Origin: Pseudomonadota bacterium
GTDB taxonomy: Bacteria; Pseudomonadota; Alphaproteobacteria; Rhizobiales; Xanthobacteraceae
Direction of reading: 5' to 3'
Length of the DNA stretch: 14,649 nucleotides
Assembly: GCA_021779635.1 (NCBI GenBank)
Contig: JAJYAH010000083.1
Location: 1-14,649 of the forward strand
This document shows, piece by piece, positions 6,729 to 14,217 of this stretch. The position numbers and the translations under genes were made by a program. Within the stretch, counting starts at the first letter, position 1. Each line of letters starts with the position of its first letter. Under the pieces are notes generated by a model, which made no database searches, was not told where the DNA came from, and saw nothing but the letters and a program-made list of their open reading frames with translations.

Positions 6729-6834
6729 CGGCGCCAACTGGAACGACGGCGTGAACGCCGGCTCCCGCGCTTCCAACTGGAACAACGCGCCCTCGAACTC
6801 GAACAACAACATCGGGGCGCGCGGCGTCTGTGAC
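6727..6834 (+). repeat. DGR template repeat (TR)
   Basis: This is the invariant 108-bp donor copy. Reading in the VR frame it has 11 AAC codons, the codon typical of DGR templates because changing its first two bases gives many residues but never a stop. Nine of the eleven differ in VR. It contains 25 adenines, 13 of them changed in VR; the adenines in the two GAC codons and the ATC codon are unchanged. TR starts within the avd stop codon and is followed by a 153-base spacer before the conserved RT sequence. It is also in the same open frame as the RT gene. Confidence 0.97.
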
Positions 6835-6987
6835 TATCCCTTTACCGCCTCCGCGCTGCTCACGGGCGCGCGGACCGATCCCTTCACCGGTGGTCAGCCC
6901 GCTGGTCGTGCTTCGGCAAATACAATCCTAGGTCGGGGGGCGGCGAGTAGCGCCCTGCGTCGAAACCCGCAACCCCCGCATTTTTCT
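6835..6987 (+). ncRNA. Spacer of the DGR RNA (putative cDNA priming region)
   Basis: These 153 bases lie between TR and the first conserved RT residues. In BPP-1, the roughly 140-base spacer 3' of TR is part of the DGR RNA and contains the site that primes cDNA synthesis, so the length fits. A hairpin is visible with stem gggcg/cgccc (6938-6942 and 6951-6955). The frame of the RT gene is open through the whole spacer, but the translated sequence (YPFTASALLTGARTDPF and on) looks non-protein-like. No promoter was identified. Confidence 0.5.
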
Positions 6988-7974
6988 TTGGGCACACGCT
7001 ACCGCAACCTATTCGCGTCGATCATTGCGCCGGCTAATCTGCGCGAGGCCTATCGGCGCACATCGCTGGGCAAGCGTGGCACGCTCGGCTTCCTCCGGTT
7101 CAAAGAGGATGCGGAGGCGCGGCTCTACTATCTCGCCAAGGCGCTCGAGCGCGGCGATTACCGTCCGGCTCCTCCAAGGGAATTCCTGGTGTTCGATCCG
7201 AAACCTCGCGCGATCTCGGCGCTCAGCTTCGAGGACCGGGTGGTGCAGCATGCGCTTTGCCTCGTGATCGAGCCGATCTTCGATGCGACGCTCATGCCTC
7301 GCTGCTATGCCTGCCGCCGCGGTTACGGGACACATGTCGGCGTCCGGGCTGTCCAGGCGGAGCTCCGGCGCCAGCTCGAGTACGGCGATGTCTATTTCCT
7401 GAAAACGGATTTCAAGGCGTTCTTTGCGTCGATTGATCGCGCCCGGCTATGGCGAGAGATTGAGCGAAAAATCAGCGATCGCCGCACTCTCGAATTGATC
7501 GAGGTCTTTACGCCGCGGGCCGGAACCGGCCTGCCGATCGGGAATCTCACCTCGCAGCTCTGGGCCAATGTCTATGGCGGGGTCTTCGATCGCTGGCTCG
7601 TCGCGCAGGGCGCGCTCCAATGGCATCGCTACATGGACGACGTGGTCGTCCTGGGCGGATCGGACTGGCGAAGCATGGTATCACTTCTCCACCAGGTGGA
7701 GATTTTCGCGGAGCGCGAAATGCATTTGCGCCTCTCACGCTGGATGGTCGCGCACCACAGTCGCGGGATTAACTTTCTCGGCTACCGAATCTGGTCGACG
7801 CACAAGCTCCTTCGCCGTTCTTCAGTGGTTCGCGCCCGGCGCCGCTTGCGCGTTTTTGATCGGCATGGCGATGCCGAGGGCCGCGCCCGATTCCTCGGCT
7901 CATGGATGGGCCACGCCTCCTGGGCAGATTCGCACAATCTCCTCGCATCAATGGGCCTCTGCGCCCGCAACTAA
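6988..7974 (+). CDS. DGR reverse transcriptase
   Basis: This RT copies TR RNA into adenine-mutagenised cDNA. From the TTG at 6988 the protein is 328 residues, in the usual size range of DGR RTs, and begins GTRYRNLFASIIAPANLREAY, the conserved DGR-RT N-terminus. Motifs are: GDYRPAPPREFLVFDPKPR (56-74), SFEDRVVQHAL (80-90), RCYACRRGYGTH (105-116), motif A FLKTDFKAFFASID (137-150, Asp141), motif B PIGNLTSQ (183-190; SQ replaces the usual retroviral QG and marks DGR enzymes), YMDD (215-218) and GINFLGYR (260-267). All catalytic aspartates are present. The start is uncertain: no ATG lies between TR and motif 1, TTG 6988 has no Shine-Dalgarno sequence, and the frame is open back to 6343 through TR and much of avd. 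Confidence 0.93.
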   Translation: MGTRYRNLFASIIAPANLREAYRRTSLGKRGTLGFLRFKEDAEARLYYLAKALERGDYRPAPPREFLVFDPKPRAISALSFEDRVVQHALCLVIEPIFDATLMPRCYACRRGYGTHVGVRAVQAELRRQLEYGDVYFLKTDFKAFFASIDRARLWREIERKISDRRTLELIEVFTPRAGTGLPIGNLTSQLWANVYGGVFDRWLVAQGALQWHRYMDDVVVLGGSDWRSMVSLLHQVEIFAEREMHLRLSRWMVAHHSRGINFLGYRIWSTHKLLRRSSVVRARRRLRVFDRHGDAEGRARFLGSWMGHASWADSHNLLASMGLCARN

Positions 7975-7982
7975 CCCATAGC

Positions 7983-8231
7983 ATGACAATCAACACTCGC
8001 GCCGACCTCGACGCTCTCCAGCTCAGTGATCCCACGGCCTATGCCGCATTCGTTGCCCATCTCAAGGGCTCGCTCACCCGCACGGCGGATACCCAGGTGT
8101 ATCCGTCGACCTACGATTTTACCCTGAAGGTCGGGGAAACCGGCTACCTTCCCCCGGTGATGGGCCCTGTCGCCGATGCGACAACCGCCGATCGCTTCGG
8201 GTTCACCGCGGCTCAACTGGGCGCGATGTAA
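7983..8231 (+). CDS. Small hypothetical tail-region protein
   Basis: This 82-residue protein starts MTINTRADLDALQLSDPTAY and includes AFVAHLKGSLTRT and KVGETGYLPPVMGPVAD. It contains no signal peptide or membrane segment. I do not recognise the family. It begins eight bases after the RT stop and is followed after 26 bases by the tail chaperone, so it is either the last gene of the DGR block or the first gene of the resumed tail module. The ATG at 7983 follows aacccatagc, with no Shine-Dalgarno sequence. Balanced amphipathic composition and tight spacing support a real gene. Confidence 0.65.
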   Translation: MTINTRADLDALQLSDPTAYAAFVAHLKGSLTRTADTQVYPSTYDFTLKVGETGYLPPVMGPVADATTADRFGFTAAQLGAM

Positions 8232-8257
8232 GGGCCATTTTATCGACCAATTTTGCC

Positions 8258-8767
8258 ATGGACTTATCCTCTCCCTCCGCCCCCGAGAAATTCGATCCCT
8301 CCAAACCGCCCCGCGTGCGTTATGCCAACGGTCAGAGCGAAGCCGTGGCATTTCGCACGCTCTCCATCACGGAGCGCCAGCGCTACATCCGCTTTCTCGA
8401 GGAGCGCGATACCGTCGGCATCGTCGCCTTTTGCGCGGGCCGAAACGCGGGCTGGATCGACTCGCTCACCGAGGACTGCTTCGACGATCTCGCGAACTGG
8501 TTTTTCCTCGTAAATTTTTCGTGGGTGATGGAGAGGGCGAGCCGCGATCCCATCACCTCGACGCTGGTGCATCCGTTCGTGACGGCCATGGATCGGGTGA
8601 TGGCGGCGCATCCTGGTCTGACCCAGGAGGCGATGGCAACCGCGTCGTCATCCGCACGGTCGACGACCTCATCGCCGTCTGCCGAGAGCGCCTTGCCGAG
8701 TGGGAGCGCCTCGCCCTCCGCGCCTGCGCCCGTGGCTACGGCGGCTGCAATCTCGGCGCCTGCCTAG
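8258..8767 (+). CDS. Tail assembly chaperone, short form (lambda gpG-like)
   Basis: This 169-residue reading frame lies directly before the tape measure gene, the conserved site of tail assembly chaperones that coat the tape measure during tail assembly. Residues 1-124 look like a folded domain (VRYANGQSEAVAFRTLSITERQ, LEERDTVGIVAFCAG, DDLANWFFLVNFSWVMER, HPFVTAMDRVMAAHPGL). After about residue 125 the sequence becomes Ser/Ala/Pro low-complexity (ATASSSARSTTSSPSAES), which is probably the out-of-frame shadow of the extension encoded in the -1 frame. ATG 8258 has no Shine-Dalgarno sequence (gaccaattttgcc). If frameshifting occurs, most ribosomes would make this short form. Confidence 0.75.
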   Translation: MDLSSPSAPEKFDPSKPPRVRYANGQSEAVAFRTLSITERQRYIRFLEERDTVGIVAFCAGRNAGWIDSLTEDCFDDLANWFFLVNFSWVMERASRDPITSTLVHPFVTAMDRVMAAHPGLTQEAMATASSSARSTTSSPSAESALPSGSASPSAPAPVATAAAISAPA

Positions 8768-8940
8768 ACAGCCCGCCCGATTTTCTCGAGCGCTTTCTCG
8801 GCGAGTGGGCCCGCGTCGAGGCCGCTCGCCAGATCGCGCTCATCCAGTCTGTGAATTTCGCCGTCAACGACACCAATGCGGCAAACCGCCTGATCAACAA
8901 CCTCTCCGAAATCACGAATCCTGATGGCGAATTTGATTGA
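8626..8940 (+). CDS. Tail assembly chaperone, -1 frame extension (gpGT-like)
   Basis: The -1 frame becomes protein-like from about 8632 (VVIRTVDDLIAVCRERLAEW, LDSPPDFLERFLGEWARVEA, ARQIALIQSVNFAVNDTNAA) and ends at 8940, overlapping the tape measure start by 17 bases. It has no credible start codon, so it is best read as the T part of a G-T fusion made by -1 ribosomal frameshifting, as in lambda and many siphoviruses. The product would be about 226 residues. The exact slip site is unresolved: the only X_XXY_YYZ heptamer I see is A AAT TTT at 8512-8518, but it lies too early by coding quality. The start coordinate given is approximate. A single-base sequencing error is the main alternative. 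Confidence 0.65.
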   Translation, partial: GGDGNRVVIRTVDDLIAVCRERLAEWERLALRACARGYGGCNLGACLDSPPDFLERFLGEWARVEAARQIALIQSVNFAVNDTNAANRLINNLSEITNPDGEFD

Positions 8941-11900
8941 ACTCATCGTCTCCGTGGTGGGCGCCGATAAGGCGGCCGGGGACGTGGCGAAGCTGAATGC
9001 AGCGATCACGCAAGGAGGCTCCGCCGCGGGGGCTGCGGCTGCGGCGGCAACTCCGAAGATCCGGAGCTTCCACGATTCGCTTGCGGATGTCTCCGCCGAG
9101 GTGCGTGATCGCCTCGCGCCGCAGCTCGATGCGACGGTCAAGCAGATGCTTGCCATCGCCGTCGCTGCTGCGGGTGTCCGCGCAGTCTATACGGGAATAA
9201 AGACCGCAATCGGCGACGGTGCTGAATACCAGCGGCTCTCCCTGCGCCTGGGCGAGAACGTCCGCGACATCGTCATCCAGGAGCAGGCGTTTCGCAATGC
9301 GGGCCTCAGCGCGAATTACCTCGCGACGGCCTCAAACCTCCTTGATCGGGCGCTCTCGCCGCTCAACCAGAATGCGCGCCGCAACAAGGAGGTATTCGCC
9401 GAGCTCGGTATCTCGATGGACGAGCTGCGCATGCAGTCGTTTGGCGAGCAGCTCCAGACGCTCTCCGCCGGTTTCGCAAAGCTCCCCGATCAAGCCAGCC
9501 GCGCGGAGGCCGCGATGCAGCTCTTTGGTCGCTACGCCGGCGGTCAAATGCTACAGCTCCTCAGCGATCCCAAGGCGCTCGAGCTGGCAAAGAGCCAAGC
9601 CGGCGGATACGCCGATGAGATGGAGCGGGTCGCGGCGCAGATGAACGAGACACAGCGGGACCTGAGCGTCGTGAATCTGCGTTTCAAGGAACTCTGGCTG
9701 GGGGTTGCAGAGCGGTTGCTTCCCGCAATCCGAGAGATTTCAGGGCTGATCGGAGGGATGAACTTTATCGGCCTCGGCAGTATCCTCGGAGGCACCGGCT
9801 CGATCACCGCCGGCGGACTTATTGGGATGTGGGGAATCGACAAGCTGGACCTAAAGCTCCTCGACCTCGCCGAGAAGTTTAAGGGACGTATCACTGGTTC
9901 GTTCGCCGCTGGTGCGGGGAAAATTGTGGGTGGAATCGCCGACGCGCTCCCGCCGGTGCTCGGAGCCGCTATTGCGGGCTCGGTTGTGTTTGGGGTCATC
10001 ACCGCGATGGCAGATTCCGACTTGCGATCCTCGCTTGATAGGGCTGCGCATGAGGGGCGAGATCGCGCATCGTCGGCGAGGCTGGTTTCGAGTATCAGCA
10101 GTGAACCCGAAGCGAAGATCCATCTGGCGCAGCTCCAAGCGACGATCGCCGTAAACGAAAATCGCCTGCACGCCTTGGAGGATATCATCCGCATGCAGCA
10201 AGCGGGAGTGATTTCTCCCGCCGCGGATCTACGGGGTAAAGTCTCCGATTATTTCACGGGAGACGTCACTCCTCGGCATGCCTCATTGGAAGAGAATTAT
10301 ACTGCGAAGCTTGGACTTGCGGCGACCATCAATGCCCAAAAACTTGATGCATCGAAATTGGAAAACGAGGCGGAGGTCGCCAGGACGATCGCGGCGAATC
10401 AAGCCAACTCGCTGAAGGCATCGCTCACGCCCCTCATCCAAAATCTTCCACGGCTCGAGGAGAGTATCGCCAAGTCACACTTCCAGGCTCTCACGCCGGG
10501 AGATCAGGCTGTCTCGCTACGCCATCAGCTCGCCCAGCTCCAGACCGAACAGGCGACAATACCCGCGAGCCTCCGTGGCACCCAGGAGGGCAAGGTCTAC
10601 CAGGACACCCGCGAGGAGAAAATCCTCCAGCTCAAACGCGAGGAGGCCGACGTCCAGAAGCGCATCACCGAGGAGTCGAAGAAGACCGCGGAGCAGGGAG
10701 CGCGCATCGCGATCCTCACGTTCCAAGCAAATGAAAAGGAAGCCGAAGCCTCGGGCAACACGGCGCTCGCCCGGAAGATCAAGGGCGAAATCGAGCTGCG
10801 CCAGGCCTCGGTGCAATATAGTGGCCAGGAGCTGGTCGAGGTGAATCGCCGCATTGCCGCAGAGGATCGGCTGGAGGCGGTCCAGGAGCAGCGCGCCAAT
10901 GCCCGCACGGCGATCGAGCAGCAAAAAACGGCGCTTGAAGCCCAGCTCTCCCAGATTCGCAGCAATCTCGCCGCCATCGAGGCCGACTATCGCCTCACGG
11001 ACGCCGAAAAGTGGGAGGCCCGCCGTCGGGAGCTCCTCGCCGAAATCGCCGCGCTACGTGCGGCCCAGGGCGCCGAGCAGCATGCCGGCGATATTGCCAC
11101 TGATCCCGCAGCGAAGGCCATCTGGCAGAAGAGCGCCTCGGATACCGGTTCGCAAATCGGGAGCACGCAAAGTCAGGTGGCCCATCTCGGCGCAAACCCT
11201 TCCAATTTTGGCGAGCAGATCAGCGCGCAGTTCACGCGCCTGCGCGCCGAATGGACAATCACGGCCGCCTCGCTTGCTCATGGCATTACGACCGTGACGG
11301 CGTCGATCGGGTCGGGATTGTCCAACGGCCTCTTCGATGTCTTCGAGCGCCGGGTTCGAACCCTCGGCCAATTTGTCGGCACCGTCTGGACCTCGATCGG
11401 CCAAAGCGCAGCCCGGATGATCTCAGACATGGCGGCGAAATGGATCATGGAGCATACAGTGATGGCGGCATTCTCCCGGATCTTCGCGCTCCAGGAAGTC
11501 GCCACAAAGGCGGCGGCGACTGGCGCCACCGTGGCGATTCACGCGGGCGGCGAGATTGCGATGACTGCCGCTAGCGGCTCGGGCTCCGGGAATCGCTCGG
11601 GAATATCGCTGGCCGAGACAATTTTTCACGCTCTACAAATCCCGATTCGCGTTGGGCTGCATATTGCCGGAGAAATTGCCAAGACGGCCATCACCGTCGT
11701 CCAGACGGGCATCCGCATCGCTGCCGTGATCGCGGAATCGCTCGCGCATGTCGTGCTAGCAGCGATCGGCGCCATGTCGGCCCTGGCCTCGATCCCCTAT
11801 GTCGGACCAATTCTGGCGATCGCCGCCATGGCGGGTATCCTCGCAGCTGGATATGGCCTTGTGAAGGGTATCAGCCGTGGGTTTAAGGTCGGCGGATTTA

Positions 11901-12205
11901 CGGGCGCAGGAAGCGACGACGAGGAGGCCGGCTCTGTCCATGCCAACGAATACGTTTTCTCCGCGTCCGCCGTGCGCAGCCTTGGTGTGGGGCGGCTCGA
12001 TGCTCTCCATGCGGCTGCACTCTCTGGCGGCAGCGGCGCCGGAGGTCAGTCATCATCCGCAAGTCGTCTCTTTTCACCTGCGAGCGCCCGATCCACTGCA
12101 TCGCCTGTCGCCGTGTTTTTGGACAAATCGGCCTATCTCGCATACCTGCGCTCCGACATGACGGCCGTCGCGCACGAAGTCTACGACAAGCGGGCCCGCT
12201 CATGA
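8924..12205 (+). CDS. Tail tape measure protein
   Basis: This 1093-residue protein sets tail length by spanning the tube lumen. It is the largest gene here, follows the chaperone and precedes the tail tip genes. It has an N-terminal segment (ELIVSVVGADKAAGDVAKLN) like other tape measures, hydrophobic helices around 340-365 (PPVLGAAIAGSVVFGVITAM) and around 940-980, a long charged coiled-coil region at about 525-712 rich in Gln, Glu and Arg, and the common C-terminal motif FKVGGFTGAG...AGSVHANEYVFSASAVR near residue 990. A long amphipathic helix-rich stretch near 750-830 precedes Ala-rich segments. ATG 8924 is inside the end of the chaperone extension, without a Shine-Dalgarno sequence; coupling is likely. 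Confidence 0.9.
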   Translation: MANLIELIVSVVGADKAAGDVAKLNAAITQGGSAAGAAAAAATPKIRSFHDSLADVSAEVRDRLAPQLDATVKQMLAIAVAAAGVRAVYTGIKTAIGDGAEYQRLSLRLGENVRDIVIQEQAFRNAGLSANYLATASNLLDRALSPLNQNARRNKEVFAELGISMDELRMQSFGEQLQTLSAGFAKLPDQASRAEAAMQLFGRYAGGQMLQLLSDPKALELAKSQAGGYADEMERVAAQMNETQRDLSVVNLRFKELWLGVAERLLPAIREISGLIGGMNFIGLGSILGGTGSITAGGLIGMWGIDKLDLKLLDLAEKFKGRITGSFAAGAGKIVGGIADALPPVLGAAIAGSVVFGVITAMADSDLRSSLDRAAHEGRDRASSARLVSSISSEPEAKIHLAQLQATIAVNENRLHALEDIIRMQQAGVISPAADLRGKVSDYFTGDVTPRHASLEENYTAKLGLAATINAQKLDASKLENEAEVARTIAANQANSLKASLTPLIQNLPRLEESIAKSHFQALTPGDQAVSLRHQLAQLQTEQATIPASLRGTQEGKVYQDTREEKILQLKREEADVQKRITEESKKTAEQGARIAILTFQANEKEAEASGNTALARKIKGEIELRQASVQYSGQELVEVNRRIAAEDRLEAVQEQRANARTAIEQQKTALEAQLSQIRSNLAAIEADYRLTDAEKWEARRRELLAEIAALRAAQGAEQHAGDIATDPAAKAIWQKSASDTGSQIGSTQSQVAHLGANPSNFGEQISAQFTRLRAEWTITAASLAHGITTVTASIGSGLSNGLFDVFERRVRTLGQFVGTVWTSIGQSAARMISDMAAKWIMEHTVMAAFSRIFALQEVATKAAATGATVAIHAGGEIAMTAASGSGSGNRSGISLAETIFHALQIPIRVGLHIAGEIAKTAITVVQTGIRIAAVIAESLAHVVLAAIGAMSALASIPYVGPILAIAAMAGILAAGYGLVKGISRGFKVGGFTGAGSDDEEAGSVHANEYVFSASAVRSLGVGRLDALHAAALSGGSGAGGQSSSASRLFSPASARSTASPVAVFLDKSAYLAYLRSDMTAVAHEVYDKRARS

Positions 12206-14217
12206 TCCTCACTAGCTACGGCGGAAAAACCTGTTGGCTGCTGCCATTCGCGCCCAATACCGACGACGCCGTGAAGGTCGAGGTGGCTGTGCCGGTCGAT
12301 TACCGGCGCTCCAAGGAGGGTCCGAGCTCGAGGCGTCCGCAAGGATCGACGGTGCGCATCGCAATGACCTGGGTCACGGTGATGACCGCCGCGGAATTTG
12401 TGGCGCTACGCAACGGCTCGATGCAGGCGCAGGATGAACCCTTCGTCGTTCCATTTTGGCCTTTTTCCTACGCTGCCGGGAGCGCTCCTACCCTCACCGG
12501 CTCCATATTCGTCGGCTGGAATCCCGGATGGTTGGCTTGGGCGTTCTCCCCGGCGCTTACCTATGCTTCCTACGCGCCGGTCCTCTGGGGGCGGCTCAAG
12601 CAGCCCCCGCGCCTCGTCGGCCGTGAAGGGAACTACGTCCACGCAGAGATTTCGTTTTTCGAAGACGGCCCCTATCCTGTGCTTCCCTCGGCGGCCACTG
12701 ATACGATGTTCGCCACTCCGGGCGGATCGACGGCGCCCGTTTGGCCCTGGCTTTGGGAGGGCAGCACCGATCCATTGCCGGGCGCTGCGAGCGTCGAGGT
12801 CGACCGAAAGGTACTCGGCCCTGGCCGCGGGCAATCGACTATCTATTTCCCCCAAACGCCCGAGCGCACGCAGCAGGCGAGTTTTCTGTTCAAGTCCGCG
12901 GCCTCTGCGGCTGCGGCAATAGGCTGGTGGCAGCGTCGCGCCGGTGGATCTGATGCGCATTGGATCCCCACCACGCAGGCCGTTGGGCAGCTCGCCGTCG
13001 ACGCCGTTGCCGGGGCCCTGCAACTCCAGTTCAAGAGCGCTCCAATTCTCCCCGTCGGAGATACCTCGCTTTGTCTGAGTACGCCGGGAGGCCAGCTGGC
13101 CTATGTCAAAATTCTCGCGCCGGCGGGCACGGTGATCCCGCTCGCTGTGCCACTCGCTGCCACCTGGCCCGCGACTTGGACAAACGTCACGATCGCGATT
13201 CTCGCTCGCCACAGCGACGACAAGCTGACCCTCGATTGCAAGCGCGCCGACACCGGATGGCTCGCCCGATCGGCGATCAACTGGCAGGAGCTCGCGAATG
13301 AATATACTGCGCCCGCCGGCGAGACGCTCGGGACCACGCTCGGGCGACTCGCATCCACGGCTTGGTTCTTCGAGATAGATCTCGATTATGCTGGCGCGAT
13401 CCAATCCTGGTATTTCACCAATTGGGAGGGCGGCAGCATCACGGTCGCCGGTCAGACGTGGACCTATAACGCCTGCGATTTCAATCAGATCACCCAGTCC
13501 GACGATCTCGAAGACGATGGCTTCACGTTTGATGCCGACTGGCTCGCGAACGGACCGTGGGCAAATTGGCTTCCCGGCGCGCTCGCCGCTGTTGGGCGAA
13601 TCAAAATCTTCACCGGCAGCGTCGATTCGCTTGGCAATGTGAGTGCCTTCACCCAGCAGATCGCCGCAGATCTATCGGAGCCGACTATCGCCGGCACGCG
13701 GGTGAAGCAAAAATCGCTCGGCATGAATGCGCTCTTTGCGCGGCAGGCCCCGCGTATGGTCTATTCGCCGGCCTGCTCGACTCAGCTATTTTCAGCCCGC
13801 TGCGCCGTCGCCCTCGCGGCATATACATTCAGCGCCACCATCGTCTCGATCGCCGGAGAGACGCTGACGATTGGTACGTTCACAGGATCCCTGCCTGCGG
13901 GTTTCGCCGCGCTCGCCGATTGGTTCGCACTGGGCACCGCCCGCTGGACGTCGAGCGGGCTGCCCATGCGTTCGATGATCCTCACCTCGACAGTTATCGC
14001 AGCGGGCCAAGTCACGCTGACCGTCGATCGTCCGATTCCCCTGGCTGTTGGTGCTGTGGTGTCGGTCGTACCCGGCTGCAATCTGCTCCGCGATGACTCC
14101 AATGGCTGCGCGAAATTTGCGAATCAGATCAACCATCAGGGATTCGCAGACATCCCGGCGATTTCTCCGAGCTTCATTCTCCCGGTGCGCAACGCCAATA
14201 GTCAGGCAAAGAAATGA
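12202..14217 (+). CDS. Distal tail / tail tip protein, DUF2163 and BR0599-like
   Basis: This 671-residue protein starts at an ATGA overlap with the tape measure stop. The C-terminal half carries the DUF2163/phage BR0599 pattern: YNACDFNQITQS near 421, SPACSTQLFSARC near 522-534, and VPGCNLLRDDSNGCAKFANQ with GFADIP near 623-652. In gene transfer agents and related siphoviruses this family forms the iron-sulfur- or disulfide-containing hub of the tail tip. The N-terminal 340 residues (PFWPFSYAAG, VGWNPGWLAWAFSPAL, EISFFEDGPYPVLP) are beta-rich and Trp-rich and are not part of the usual shorter family, so this is an extended or fused version. Cofactor use is from the family, not seen directly. 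Confidence 0.75.
   Translation: MILTSYGGKTCWLLPFAPNTDDAVKVEVAVPVDYRRSKEGPSSRRPQGSTVRIAMTWVTVMTAAEFVALRNGSMQAQDEPFVVPFWPFSYAAGSAPTLTGSIFVGWNPGWLAWAFSPALTYASYAPVLWGRLKQPPRLVGREGNYVHAEISFFEDGPYPVLPSAATDTMFATPGGSTAPVWPWLWEGSTDPLPGAASVEVDRKVLGPGRGQSTIYFPQTPERTQQASFLFKSAASAAAAIGWWQRRAGGSDAHWIPTTQAVGQLAVDAVAGALQLQFKSAPILPVGDTSLCLSTPGGQLAYVKILAPAGTVIPLAVPLAATWPATWTNVTIAILARHSDDKLTLDCKRADTGWLARSAINWQELANEYTAPAGETLGTTLGRLASTAWFFEIDLDYAGAIQSWYFTNWEGGSITVAGQTWTYNACDFNQITQSDDLEDDGFTFDADWLANGPWANWLPGALAAVGRIKIFTGSVDSLGNVSAFTQQIAADLSEPTIAGTRVKQKSLGMNALFARQAPRMVYSPACSTQLFSARCAVALAAYTFSATIVSIAGETLTIGTFTGSLPAGFAALADWFALGTARWTSSGLPMRSMILTSTVIAAGQVTLTVDRPIPLAVGAVVSVVPGCNLLRDDSNGCAKFANQINHQGFADIPAISPSFILPVRNANSQAKK

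Larger units (their letters stand above)
5329..7974 (+). mobile_element. Diversity-generating retroelement (DGR) cassette
   Basis: All parts of a DGR are present in order: variable protein gene with a 3' VR, avd, TR, spacer and reverse transcriptase, all on one strand. DGRs use an RT to copy TR RNA with errors at adenines and paste the cDNA into VR, leaving TR unchanged. Here the TR/VR pair differs only at TR adenines. The cassette lies in the structural operon between the tail tube and tail chaperone genes and is joined to its neighbours by short gaps or overlaps, with no inverted repeats or duplications at its edges. It therefore looks like a stable resident of the phage rather than a recent insertion. 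Confidence 0.96.

Noticed and set aside
6343..6987. Long in-frame upstream extension of the RT gene from ATG 6343
   Set aside because: Most of the extension is a shadow of avd in another frame, with Ser/Arg/Pro-rich low-complexity residues. The conserved RT sequence starts near 6990, so the RT is annotated from 6988 and the extension is recorded only as a finding.
5329..7974. Group II intron or retron in place of a DGR
   Set aside because: The RT has the SQ form of motif B, an avd gene and a TR/VR pair with adenine-only changes. No intron-type domain V/VI, maturase or HNH region follows, and no msr/msd-type arrangement is seen.
12406..13404. 332-codon minus-strand open frame opposite the tail tip gene
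   Set aside because: The plus strand here encodes a recognisable DUF2163-like protein. The minus frame is Arg/Gly/Glu-rich without motifs and has no partner genes on that strand.
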